DNA of 64,000 nucleotides from Bugulina stolonifera. Taxonomy: Eukaryota > Bryozoa > Gymnolaemata > Cheilostomatida > Bugulidae. Both the position numbers and the translations under genes were made by a program. Position 1 is the stretch's first letter. The number at the start of each line of letters is the position of its first letter. The stretch covers positions 28,272,429-28,336,428 of the forward strand of contig OW285187.1 in NCBI GenBank assembly GCA_935421135.1, in the 5' to 3' direction. This document shows, piece after piece, positions 51,501 through 64,000 of this stretch. Under the pieces are notes generated by a model, which saw only the letters and a list, made by a program, of their open reading frames with translations, did not search any database and was not told the DNA's origin.

Positions 51501-54500
51501 TGATAAGTAACCTGGCCTTTAAATCTTGGTGAAGAAGAAGCAGAAGGGTCTAAATATTTGGTATTTGATTGCTTAGGGCAAACTGTTGACGCCCAGGCTA
51601 CATATACATGTGCTCTATTATATAATATATAGCCATAGGTTATATTTATATGCTTGATTTGAATACAAGGTAGTAATGTTTTGGTGGGTGTCTTAGCATC
51701 TTACATTAAGTACATGTATATGTGTAGACAGAGACATATTAGGCTGGTTTGCACGAGTTCAACAAAATATACATGTACATGAGGATTGCACAGCTGGAGG
51801 TAATGTTGCTGTCTCTTGCAGCTGAACGCAATTATAGCCAGAGATCTTGGTGTAACAGGTTAATTTTATATTTATATTATGTTAATGACCAAACAATAAG
51901 CATATATTCATATTCACTGCATGTATTTGCATATAGAATTGTATGCTAATCGTTGGATTACTGGTGAAGTTGACAACTTTGCAATTGATATCAGCTTGCC
52001 TTTTAGCGGAGAGGAATGAGTGGCTGTTACGGTGTGGACAATGGAAAGGTCAAAACCTTACAAGTAAATCTTCTGAAAAAAATTATCAAACTGTTTACCG
52101 GAGGACTGGACAGTGTTGAAGACATTACAGAGAGAGTTTGTAATATTATGGCTGTTCACTAACAGAATAACCATAGCAATATTAATTATTTTGGTATCTT
52201 TATACAGGTTACTTCCCCAAATAAAATAAGTTACAAGAGGATCAACTGGATTTCTCTATTTCCATATGTGTAACTATAGCATAGTGTGGTAAAAGGATGT
52301 CATCGTAGTCAAGAGGAGTGGAAGGCTTGTAAGGAAGTGAGAAAAATAGCTGCCGAGTTCCTTTATCTACAAAAGGCCACCCCAGCTACATGTAGTTCTG
52401 GGGGCCAGCTGGATCCTGCTACAACGAATACTTACAGTGCACAGTTATCTCAGACTTGGCCTCTCCAATCCCCAACTCATTCTCTGCTCGGCACGTCAGC
52501 ACTGTGTCTTCTGAGACGCCGTTATCAAAGAAAGTAGCTGGAAAGATAGTGGTCTGTCCACTTAACCACTGAGTCCCAGTGGTCCTCGGGTTTGCATCCA
52601 CGTCACAAGACAACTCAAATGATTCATCTTTTAGTACAACTAGGTCTGTTTGACTTACAGTAACCCGTGGAGAGTCTACAAAACATACAAGCAATTATCA
52701 GTAAAACTATGACATTGATACAGCCGTTTTGAGGTACAGAATACTGCTCCTCAGAATGGAAGTCGAAAGAGCAATTTCAGGTTATGAGAATTTTTACTCA
52801 TCGCATTGAACGTACATCTTTACATGGTTTATAATTTGTAACATCTTAACCTTTAACTGATAAACTTTTATATGAGCATCAACAACCTAAGTTCAACACA
52901 GAGAAACTGATACCAATCTTATAGCCGATTTCCACACTTTGAAAGAACTAATACAGGACAATTAATGATTCGTGAAATTGATGCAATTTAAGATCACACT
53001 TGGTGTGTGATGCTGTGAACCAGTACCACACAGTCATGTAGTTATTGTGCATCTATACAATGTAGATATTTTATTGATAGAATAATATAGTAATTTATGT
53101 CAACTGATATTGGCAATAAAACATTGAGAACTGTATCAGATTGCTTTATTGATAGTGTGAAACAGCAGTATTTTCCCACAGGCATTCATTGACTAATTTA
53201 TGTAGGTGACCGCATATGTCTTGCGCTCATAATTGAATATGCATATTCAAATGATTTTATTGGCACCAATTGGGTTATATTTTTAATAACAGCATGTTCT
53301 AATTTACATATTTAGTCTCAAATCATATGCACCTCCTCAGACATTCCCAACTCATTGTTCTGTTCCAACATCAATACTATATCTAATGGCAGACTATTTT
53401 GGATTTATCTCCACAACACACTTGCAAACTTCTACATGGACAACTAGAATATTTTCTATTCAATCCAAGCTTCTATTTCCTTGACAATATAAGTAGTAGA
53501 TATTTTGTCCAGAAATGCTCCATCTACCTTGTTAATCAGTACAACTGAAATGTCTATTATTTTCTATGACTATGTTACAAGGTTGGTTGCAGCTGGGATT
53601 GCCAGAGAAGAGGATAAACTGACGCCTTGTCACAATCAATCATAACCAAGTGGTAGATTCATCATGTCTGTCAGTTGACTCCTCTCCGTATACAGATCAG
53701 TGATGGAGTCGTGTGCACTCTAAATCATAAACTTTCAGCCAGTGGTTAACGCTTAGTGGTTACGCCTTGCGACTTTTCACTTTTGCAATTCCAATTATAC
53801 CTGATGCCTGATGAGTAGCATTTGTTCTAATCATGGTTTTTCTAAAGTGGGGTTGATAACATAGACAGACCAGTTTCACATTGGAACTCATGCTAGTTCA
53901 TAAACTTTTCACTTCAGCCAAGCCTTATTATTTTCTCTCACTTTCTACCACAGGAGAGTAAAATGTAACTACTGTATAATTGAAGAATAATGTATATTCA
54001 ATCAAGAATGCAACCATCACTCTATGGGCTTTGGCCCACAGTGTTGCCAATTCCAATATTATGCATAAAATGTTTGGCGCTCAGAACTTTGGAGGTTTTT
54101 TTATCTCAAATCTACCACCTGTCATAATTTATGTTACCAAGAAAGAAACTATGTCCTAAAGAGAGAGTTGAAACGGTCTGGAATCATCCATTTCACTGAG
54201 AATATTTCAAAGGATTTTTGGACAAGAGATAAAAAGAAGGACGTCAGTATATATTATCAGCGAAAGCTTTTCTATGCCTCATTTATTGTCAGAGCAGATG
54301 GCAAATAATACTCTAAGCAACCAGGTCAGTGATGAGACATCCCTTTCATACCTCACCTAATTCTACCCTGTCTCTGTAGTTTTCTAACTAGTTTTCCACA
54401 TCTCCCGCAGTCATGTGCCATTCTAATAGTTATTGATTTACTGACAAACTCTAAGATGAAATTTCTAGAACAGCATATGGTATAAATACAGCTGGTAAGT

Positions 54501-57500
54501 TTAGATTCATTACTCTAACAGAATTATAAGATTAAATGACACAAAGTTACTGCATAATTATTTAAAACTTTGCTCTATTGGATCAGTAATAGGCTTGGGT
54601 AGTGTGGTGAAGTGGTACTGACTTATTAGCTTCTATATTAATCCCTCTACTAATTAATTACCATTACTTTTGCATATACAACATTTATATGTATATGTTC
54701 AGCTCAGAGCTGGGTTGATGCTCAATTGGTTCATTTTACAGAGAAATTCACTTAAACCAGATAAGCGTGTTGGTTCAGTCAGCAAGAGATACTCATATTA
54801 ATGCTTCCAATGAAGACTAGGCTAAAAATTACATTATGCATTATGCAAAAACATACAATAGTGATAATATTAACTTTACCATTCTTCTTAGCTAAAGTAA
54901 TTATACCTGCTGCTCAAGATTTACCAAAAAAGTGTCGAACGTGTTGCTTGTCTTACACGATTGACGTCGAACTAACACCATTCCACCAATCAGATTTCTG
55001 ACACTATATACAGATATTTTCATAACGTTTTTATTATTTTTTATTATTACATGTCACCACATAATACGCTGGTAATCCTTCCACTACTATTGTGTGAACT
55101 GTGAGCTACTTACATTGTACATCCAGGACCTTAGATGAGTTAGTTTTGCTGAGGACATTGGTGGCGATGCAGGAGAGCTCAGCTCTGTGATGGGTGTGAG
55201 ACAATTCTAGAGTGAGCTCGCTTCTGGCTACTCCCGCTGCCTCGATGACTCTTCTGTGTTTTGAAGTTGGTAGCTGTGTTCCCCTTAAAAACCATGTAAA
55301 AGTAGGGACAGGAAATCCGCCTCTCGATATGCAGCTAAATGTCTTTGTCTGGCCTTCTTGCAGTGTTCCAGATGGTAAAGTCACTTCAGGTGCCCCTGGT
55401 GGATCTGTAGTTAGAAATTATTATAAAGGTGGAATGAATTCCGATTGCTAAAATGATGATATCATAGCACAAATACGCAGAATGATACTGTGTCAATATT
55501 AATTATTGAATACATTATACAAGCAAATAGCATAGGCATACAGATGTAGTTCACGAGTAATAGCATCATCTTTTTTAAAGGAGAGCCATTGCCGTTGAAT
55601 GACGACACTAAAATTATGATTCTTGTCGTGTTTGCAGAGTGAGTAGAACTAGGAAGACTGTGAGATCAGCGAAAGTCAAGAGTTCCGTTTTAACTCTTTT
55701 CAGTCTTCATTAGCATAAATAAACACTAGTTTAGATTAACAGATGAAGTATAAACACCTCAATAGAATCTTTTTAGTCCAATCAAGTGGGTAAATGGTCG
55801 TCTTTCATCTTAAGGTGTTCAAATAATATTTCATTTAAAGTAAGCTAATTTAGTGGAGGAGATCACGTTCTGACAACTATCCATCACAATTTAAAGTGCT
55901 AAATCAATATTGTTTTTATTAATTTTATCTTAAAATAACAAAACCATAGAATTAAATTTGTGAAGTTCATAAAACATTTTTGTGTAAAGTCAGCAGGAGT
56001 TATTGCTGACTAGATCAATGTAAGGAGTAATTATTTATTTATTTACTCAATGCACATGTTTTACATTAACAGAGCACCTGTATCTATTTTACTAGAGGGA
56101 CTAAACTAAAGTTAATATACAAATCTGGTTAATAGCATCTGAAAAGAATTACTTATGTTTTGGACTAAACAAAAACAAACGGTGTGAGAAACCATTGTCT
56201 GTGTGTTTAACTGTATTAATTGTGCGACCGCCTTTGTTTCAGACCTGTGTATTGAGATAAATGTTGATACAAATCACTTTTGATAAAACCTGGACAAACA
56301 TAAAAACTAGATTGTTGTTATTTTTGAATTAGAATTTGTACAAATTTTTTTTATATGACTAGATTTTTCTCAGGCACTGTGAGGTACGAGCTAATCCCCA
56401 GAAAGCCCTATACTGTGTCCTTGTTGGCAGTCTACTGAAAAGGTTTCTCTAGTGCTAAGATGTTGCCAGGGGCAGCTGTAACTTTTGATTTTCTCTGTAC
56501 AAGCCGAACAAGCAGTGCTAAGTGTATGTCTCTAGCTAAGCAGTCCAGAATGAACGACAAGTGGCCTCTTAAACTTACAATGAGATATTTTGCTTTGAAT
56601 GCACCTAATTATATGTCCTTACTAAATAATATAACACACAACTACTAATTATACATGTCTACAGAGCTAAACATTGATTTCAATCCTTATGGCAAAAATC
56701 TCATATTCACACAACATGGGAATATACAAAAGGCTTGTATAATATGAATGCACTTGTGAAGAAACCTCTCCAGTTTAAGTCTGTTATATAATTATATCAA
56801 TATCTGAATATTGTATTTCTGTACCCACATCGTATGTTAGTGCAGTCAACTCTTGTCTGGTGGAATTGTAGACTATAGGAAAATATGGCTGTATCTTTGA
56901 TCAATTCAGATATTTACAACTAGATACATACTCATTTACAGCTCTACTAGCAAATGGCTGAGGTGGCTAAACCAGAAGACTTTTCTCTGTTGGTCCACTA
57001 TTTGTTTACCAATATAATTATGGTACCCAAGCTATACTCTGAGTTAGGAATGCAGACTAAGCATCCCCCTACCCCCAGGGGTACTGTTAACCAGTGCACA
57101 TGAAGAAACATGACATATAATTGAACACAATATACAACATACTCTTTGTAAATTGTTACTATGTGATGCCATGATCATTGAGTACCCAATAATCATTATA
57201 ACTGAAACCAAGAAACACTCTAAGTTTGAATTCACCTCACTGTTTGCCTTTGAATAGGGTAATTGAACAACATTATGATTGCAGACTTTAAAAAAAATTG
57301 TAAGGTATCTGTAAACTGCTCTCCATGTGCTAATATCATAATTAGCTACTTGGAGAAGACAATAGTTGGTCCTGACATCCAAGTGGCTTCTCTCCCATTG
57401 ACTTCATAGGCTGTAATTGCTATAATCACTGAGAAAATAATACCAATTGACTTGTTGACAAGTTGGAAATGATCCTAATCAGTTGTACCCCTCTGAGAAA

Positions 57501-60500
57501 ACCTTTCTAATAGTGTAATTATATACTCCTTGAAGGAAAGTGAGCAAATGCTAACATCTGGTAACACTTCACTCTGATTGGTCATTATCTTGCTGCTGTC
57601 ACCATGGCAATACTCTAATACAATTTTTCAGCTGTCTCTAATCTACCAATATTTACACAATATTCTTGTAATCCTTCACAGAAAGATTATGTATAATCTC
57701 ATAAATCCTCATAATTCCAGGAGAATAGTATAATCCCCAGGCTAGATTATTAATATTCTGCTACTAAGAAGCCTAGACTTAGTCCCTATAGATTACAGCC
57801 ATGTCATGTCTAAATATGGTAGTTACACCCACGAGAATTCAAGTCAACTGGAAATTAGACTACAGAAAACACATTTCGAAACTGAGCTTTATATAAATAT
57901 ATAGTACATAAAACTTATTGAGTGTGTCCAATACAGACTATATTAGTTTTTATTTACTAGCATAATTCTGCGAAAGAGTTGAGCAACACGAATATTATGT
58001 GAATATATTTGCATATAAATTAAAGTAACTCACTATTAGTAACATGTGCTAACCCAAGTGAATATTATATTAAATATAGAGCTTGGTGATTTAGTCAAAC
58101 TGGAGAATGTTACTGCTTTGTAGAAATAGGTCAACAACCATACACATGTTTATTACCTGTACAGGTTATGTATAAGCAATCTTAGCTTACAAGTTTTATC
58201 TTTAATAGATAAACTATCTTTGGCAAATTAAAAATATGAAGATTTACATTATGCAATGTTTTTGGATGCGGTTTTTAGCAGAAAGGGGTGTTATACTTTC
58301 TGCCAGTAGCTGTAGGTGGTGCTGCCACACCTCTACTTGTATTTAGTGAAGGGTGGAGAGGAGACCTGGTAGGCTCACCTGCCAACATGGAAGTTAATAA
58401 TTCTATTGTATTTTGCTAAACACTTTATAGTACAATAAATCATTTATTTAAATGTAGTATAGGAACACCTTCCAATAAGCCCATCTTTTTCAGAATATTG
58501 TTTTAAAGTTTTTCGGAGTTGTGGGCTCAATACTGCCATTACATAACCTAAACAATTGTCTTTGGTCTGATGTTTTATGAACTGTCAAAAGACATATGCA
58601 CTACCTGGTAAAGAAATCCTCTGAGAGATCAGGGTTCCTTGAGTGCTTTATTCATAATTTGACATCTACTGGTCAATTATGGTTTGTTGAGTTGAATTTT
58701 GAATAGTTATTATAGAATGTGTCAGTTTATCCCACTTGATAACTTGTAATCTTGTAATATTCCATTTGTTGTTATGTTAGCAGATTTATTGCCAAGTTTG
58801 TACCTGAGTAGATAGTGTTCAAACTGTAAATACATGCAAGTTCTATTGTGTCTCTTACTGGTTTGGTTAACTGTTTAATTGATGCTATTCAGTCAGACAA
58901 TCAGCATTCAATCATAGCCATAGGCTGTTCAAAGATTAGATGGATTAGTGTTAAGGAGTTACACTAAGCCTAAGTAAGCCACATTTTAATCCTTCCCTAT
59001 GGGGACTAGCACACCCTCCCCAAACTTTACTGTTCTTAGAAATGAGTTTTACCCTATTGAATTGCACTGATTTAAAAAAAATTCTTTAATTATTTCAGTC
59101 TAAAGAGAATCACTGGGCCTTCTTTGCTATTAATTTAACTGTTTCAAAGCTCACTTAAATTGTATTATTGACTTTTATTCAGTAAAATGAATAAAAAGAG
59201 TGTGTTTACTCAGTGAATGGAAAATTTGCTATGAAAACAAGCAAACTAAATGAGTCTTTTATATCTTTTACTTGAACTGTAATTCAGAACAGGTAAAACA
59301 ATAGTTTGTGTATTAACTACGTAGTGTCCTATGCAAGCACAGGGGGTCATAACTGCCATAGCTAAGTTCAGAAGTAGCTGTCTAGGTTGAAACTGATATG
59401 TTAGAAAGCTTTTATCTTTGTATTCAAGTATTATATGAGACATTAAACAAATGTAGAAATTGAACACATTTATACCAGTGTCAATACAATCAATATCAGC
59501 ATGTTATTTGTTGTTTTACATTCAAACAAAATGAATTAGCTGTAAGTTTGTAACTTTAGTCTACCCAATATAATACTCAGATACTATATTATTCTCAATT
59601 AAGGCTTAATATCAGCTTATAATTAAAACAAAATCTATATTAGAATTTGATAGGATATTAAAATGATATTTGTTTGGTTATGCAACTTATACCTAGCATA
59701 GGCATTATAATTTGCTAGAGTTTTAAGTCTAGACAATTATAAAATGAAGTATAGAAAAGAGTATATCATTCAACTAGTAGCTACACTTGAAAAGGCGATT
59801 TGTAATTTACGGCAATTCTATTTAGACCGTGTAAGTGGACAAGTAGGCCCAAGTTGTTGGTGATTATTACAGTGTTATGAGTTGAAAATAACGTTTTATG
59901 TAAACTTGGTAATAATTATATCACACTTATAATTCATCTACAAGAAGTGCCAAGAGGCTGCAGATGGCTGTTATGTTATAATATTAGTTGCTAGATCTAG
60001 TTTAGTGACGCCCATGGGAGGTGGTGATAAGTATTGTAATGGTTCATTGTGCAGGGTAGATAACTGTAGTCTCAAATTCATGCCTTATTTACCACCTTAG
60101 TAGTTACTACCTACACCAGAGACACGTCTGACTTCGACAGAGAGGCCCAATTACCTTCTGATGGGAATCTATTCCAGTTCACAACTGGAATAAATACCAG
60201 TGCACCCTGGGAAGTTTCTAGATGATTTGGTGATATTTTGCCAAAAAAGTTGTTGATAAAATGATTGTTGTTGTTGAGATAAAATTCACCAGAAGTTCCC
60301 AGTTATTTATGTGATATTCAACTAGGCCAATATCCAATTTTAAACATTGAAAACTGATTAAGGTATGTGAGATAAGGAGTGACATACATACATACATGTA
60401 TATGATATAGATGTTATTATAATTTATATAAAATTCCCAACTCAAGTGTCAACTTGTTTCAAAACTATTGTTGGGGAATTTGATTGAAAGTGATAAAATA

Positions 60501-61383
60501 TTTGTTAAAGGTGATATTTTACACTTGTACCTGACAGCTTGTAGGCCTACAGCATAATGTGTAGTGTCTTGAATAATCAATGACTTACTTGGTAACACTA
60601 CATAGACTTGGTATCATACACCAAGACAACTTTTGCAGGTGCTATATGACCCACAGTATGCATAGGTATGTGTACTATGATTATATACCATTGTATTGTA
60701 GATAGGGTAGGGTCATCTACATGATGTGTCATATGATATATTGTAATATTCATAATGTAATGTATGTGTTATAAATAATTATCATGTAGTTATAACAAAG
60801 AGCACATGTCACATGTTATAATTTTATTCTCCTCTTCCTGTGATTAATTACATATTGAGATTCTGATTCTTGTCAGCTGGAGCAAGGTGCTCTTTGGTTC
60901 TTCTCTTACGTTTGCAGTACTCCAAAATATCTATTCTATAGTCAATCAGATAGTGCCAGTTCCAACCAAAATAAGTCAACAACTATTTAGTGCAAACAAC
61001 TTACCAGCTACCGTGATATTTGCTGCCTGAGCACCAATCTCCGCTCCCTGACACGTGTATCTTCCGGAATCATCTCTATTCAGATTGTGTATGATAAGAG
61101 TGTAGTTGCCTGTGACCCCAGCGTCAGCATTCACAGAATACTTAGCCTTGAGATCTTCACTGAAGAAATCTGGACTAGAGTATATGACTTCAGGGATGGG
61201 TTTATCACGTATCTGAATATTCCAGATAACTCTGAGGCTAGGTGGATCTACTTCACACGCAACATAGCCTGTGTTCTCAGTACCTCTCTGGTATACAGCG
61301 TTACTGGGTGACTTGACGAAATGTACTCCCGATATTACAGCAATTAGATTCAACAGCAATACTGTCAGCAACATCTCATCCAT
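42508..61383 (-). CDS. nephrin-like Ig/FN3 transmembrane adhesion receptor
   Basis: Sixteen exons give about 1089 residues: 61005-61383, 55114-55404, 52436-52675, 51305-51421, 50593-50751, 48686-48781, 47420-47599, 46336-46563, 45679-45792, 45035-45511, 44635-44825, 44287-44434, 43899-44088, 43315-43427, 42865-43041, 42508-42677. Signal peptide MDEMLLTVLLLNLIAVISG; seven Ig domains with the Cys..Trp..Tyr-x-Cys pattern (e.g. FSCISRG..FTWFL..AELSCIA; VHCEYRG..VQWYRG..AQYRCVASN). Ig1-3 use one exon each, Ig4-6 two each, and Ig7 is joined to one FN3 domain (end LSPSKTYKFQVYASNKRGG). Then a Cys-containing stalk, a TM helix (about 887-911) and a tail of roughly 175 residues with several tyrosines. 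The order resembles nephrin (eight Ig, one FN3) and echinoid; orthology is not shown. The likely role is cell-cell adhesion with phosphotyrosine signalling. The last exon contains a possible donor (TATGAG|gtaata), so the C-terminus could differ. Confidence 0.93.
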
Positions 61384-64000
61384 GATATTGCTTGTCCCCA
61401 ATTTCTTTCAACTTCTAAAATACAATGAATATGTTTAGTTACAGTAGCTATGGCATTAAAAACAGTAAAACTTTTCTTCAAATTGTAGTGACTAAGCCAT
61501 GCAGATGCATCTACAGTGAATGGTCTCACGTATACTGTAACAGTAGACAGGGAGTAAACCTAACATAGTTTTGTATACATGTACAGTAAAAAAGTTGCTG
61601 CTGGGTTGTTAAAATAATATGTTTAAATTCAAAATAACTTAGTATTAAATCTGTGAGTTAGTGTGGCCATGGCTAACAAGCTGTGTAATGTGTATAGGCT
61701 ACACTTCTGCTACTAGGAAATCAGTTGTCAAGTTCGAACCTCAAGTAGATCTTGTTGCTGGACACTTCCTACTTAATTGAAGTTTTGCCCAACTTTCAAG
61801 TTTCAAACTGTGAGGTTCTTGTAATTGTAATACATGTATATAATGAATGTATTGTTATTAAACCTATACATTAGCACTAGTGGTACATTATAGTTGTATA
61901 ATCACATATACATGGATAGTCATCTACATGTAAAATTGAATAACTACCCTCTATTAGTTCCTTCTATATTTTGAACAAAGATGAGCTACTACATTGTATG
62001 TTATCATTTTCAAAACAATGAGATGAGTGTACAGCTTGTAAATGTGACATTTTAATACCTTTCCAGGATGTGATACAATTTTCTTAAGCTTTGTGTAGCA
62101 ATATATTGAACAATAATCTAATTATTACAATATAAAATGTAACATGTATGGAGAAGCTATACAAGGCCTGGCACTGTAATGAAATATATTATGCAAATAA
62201 TTTTTTGACAGTTGACACCAATAGCAGGTAGAAGAAGGTGCTCAAGTTGATAAACACTTTTAAATTTAATATTAATTCAGTCACTATATATACATGTGAC
62301 GATATACAAGTGTATATATTGTAATATTATATAGGTTGGAAACCTTGCATGCATGTGGACAAGCAGATATAAAGTTACTTGTAGAAAATGACAGTGTTTG
62401 ATTATGTCAACCAAGCTTTATGATATGCTAACAAAGTCAGTGGGTTTGCTAATTAGGCACATGTCGGCATACTGGTGTTAAAACAGCAGTTTTAATTGAA
62501 GCCAACCACCAAAATGAATACCTACGGAGAACTAGGTACTTGCATTATATCTAAGCTTTTATAAGTGTTTTTACATTGTGAATAAATAATGCCTCTATAT
62601 ACAACATTCCATACACCAAATAATAAATAGTGAATTATTCACACTGTGAGAATGGTTAATTGATGATGATGTTTTGTTGGTACCTATTCTATATGTATTA
62701 GTCATTCCTCTACACAACCTTTACCACCAGTGAGTGGTGTTGGCAGTGATTATTTTCTAGTTATGTAATTACCACAGCAACCAAAAACCTATTAAATAAT
62801 GTTTAGTCATTTTTAACCATTGTTATATTCTTGTGTTGATGGTTTTTAACAAATTAACACCAATAACTACATTCTGTAACGACACTAATTCGAATACAGG
62901 CATTTCTGATATATGTAGTTTATTTTTAAAATGAGAACTCCTTTTTGTCTTGTGTAATATTTATACTACTCAAAGTATTTTTATGCAGTGATAATAATAT
63001 TGTCATCCATGTTTTTGATACATTGAGTGCTCAAGGTGATGGAAATAGCGACATGCATGGTGTATCTGTATGTACTACAATTCATTGGATAATTAAATTG
63101 ATTCAAGTATACAATCATGTTTTATACCATGGTTGCTTTCCATTTAGATATTATTTACATGACTTGTGTATAGGCCTATTACATGTATATAGGAGGCAAA
63201 AATATAAATGCAAGCATGTAATATTCATCACAACTTACTTACCTTTGAAGTGAATTCCTAAAACGCTGCTATTCTATCAGTCCTGTTGTGCTAGAAATTG
63301 TGGATGTATAATTCGAAAAAAATGTGAGCTTTCTAACCACACCACCACTTGAATAACTATTCAAATGAAATGGTAATGAAAGGTAGACCAAGGCAAGCAC
63401 CTGTTAGATTGAACGTGACATACGCCAATGCTATTTGCTCATGATATTGGAGTCATTGAGGCGTAAAACAGCACTACAGAGAAGATAACTCCCGAGGTTA
63501 TCTCACACTGTCTATTTGTCGAAGTTGTTTCCTCTTGCTGGTGATGAATAGGCAAGGGGAAACAATTCCACACTCGTTCTAACTAACCGCTTATACCAAA
63601 TAATTGTAGTGACGTCTCGTTTTAATTTTGCTTTATCCATATATTAGCCAAGTGGTAAGAGGCGCTCGTCATAAATATTGTAAGCGGGTCATTTCCTGCT
63701 GAAACTTTCCAAACTTCTTGATAGTCGTTTTGATGGTATCTGATGGTATTATAATTATAATAATCAGAGATGTGTGCAAGTTTTATTTTGGAGACTCAAG
63801 TTTTCATGGCCAACTCTTAGTTGTGACTCTTCATGTTACAAGTCAATTCTTTCAGTGACAGATCAAAACTTTCAAGTTACAAGTTAAATATTTACATGTC
63901 CCCAGAAACTCAAGTTTTTGTCAAGTTATCCAAGTTAACTACAAGCAAGTTTCAATTCAATTCTTTCCTTGCTTAACTCGAGTCTTTTTATAGAGTTATT
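61384..64000 (-). other. 5' UTR, first intron and upstream region of the Ig receptor
   Basis: On the minus strand an acceptor (gtattttag) ends 31 nt before the start codon, with exon sequence from 61414. A strong donor (AAAG|gtaagtaag) at 63242-63237 could end a non-coding first exon at 63243. The promoter would then lie around 63300-63600. The remainder is AT-rich with no recognisable gene; 63650-63705 has a weak tRNA-like A-box string. Confidence 0.45.

Noticed and set aside
57044..57382. 112-codon minus ORF in intron 1 of the Ig receptor
   Set aside because: Hydrophobic, Cys-rich random-looking sequence without an Ig pattern or usable phase.
61690..61780. B-box-like agttcgaacctc near 61730
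   Set aside because: No D or anticodon arm upstream; not a tRNA gene.
63650..63705. A-box-like tagccaagtggtaagaggcg
   Set aside because: Resembles the 5' half of a tRNA, but no T arm follows; perhaps a decayed SINE.
1..64000. CRISPR arrays, bacterial operons or defence systems
   Set aside because: The window is intron-rich animal DNA. The only regular array (12481-12720) is an uninterrupted minisatellite without unique spacers.
1..64000. Viral or retrotransposon genes (reverse transcriptase, integrase, capsid)
   Set aside because: No long ORF or catalytic motif of these families was seen on either strand; repeats here are small and non-coding apart from the short TIR-element ORF.

Overview
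The window comes from an animal nuclear genome: AT-rich DNA, genes split into many short exons with GT..AG introns, AATAAA poly(A) signals, one Pol III tRNA gene, and small fold-back or MITE-like repeats in introns. Six protein genes were assembled exon by exon, each with splice phases that close into one open frame. The gene set (C16orf89, FAM234, SERBP1, LMF, a ROCO GTPase, an Ig/FN3 adhesion receptor) is metazoan. Compact genes and frequent ACATGTACATGT-type palindromes make me favour a sponge or another early-branching invertebrate. That taxon is an inference, not something the sequence proves.

Layout, left to right. 56-3293 (+): 3' part of a C16orf89/UPF0764-like secreted protein. 4641-13908 (-): a complete 15-exon FAM234 (ITFG3)-like single-pass membrane protein, tail-to-tail with the first gene. 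13909-17198: repeat-rich spacer with two unassigned exon-like ORFs, a 17-G tract and a near-perfect 55-bp palindrome. 17199-20267 (+): a 5-exon SERBP1/HABP4 ribosome-associated RGG protein. 21511-40736 (+): a 14-exon lipase maturation factor (LMF2-like). Its sixth intron (23905-36633) contains, on the opposite strand, a complete 17-exon LRR-Roc-COR (ROCO) GTPase gene (24240-32566). LMF intron 11 holds a MITE, a decayed tRNA-Thr and an intact tRNA-Thr(AGU). 42508-61383 (-): a 16-exon adhesion receptor with seven Ig domains, one FN3 domain, a TM helix and a tyrosine-rich tail, tail-to-tail with LMF. Its probable 5' UTR exon ends at 63243.

There is no operon-like logic and the genes work in unrelated processes: ER folding of lipases (LMF), ribosome and mRNA binding (SERBP1), GTPase signalling (ROCO), cell adhesion and signalling (Ig receptor), and two poorly understood secreted or membrane families (C16orf89, FAM234). 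The most notable structures are the nested ROCO gene with a 21-nt exon in its GTPase domain, two copies of a TIR element that share an intact small ORF with many synonymous differences, a 20-bp minisatellite that abuts a FAM234 splice donor, and an ITIM-like/PDZ-like C-terminus on the Ig receptor.
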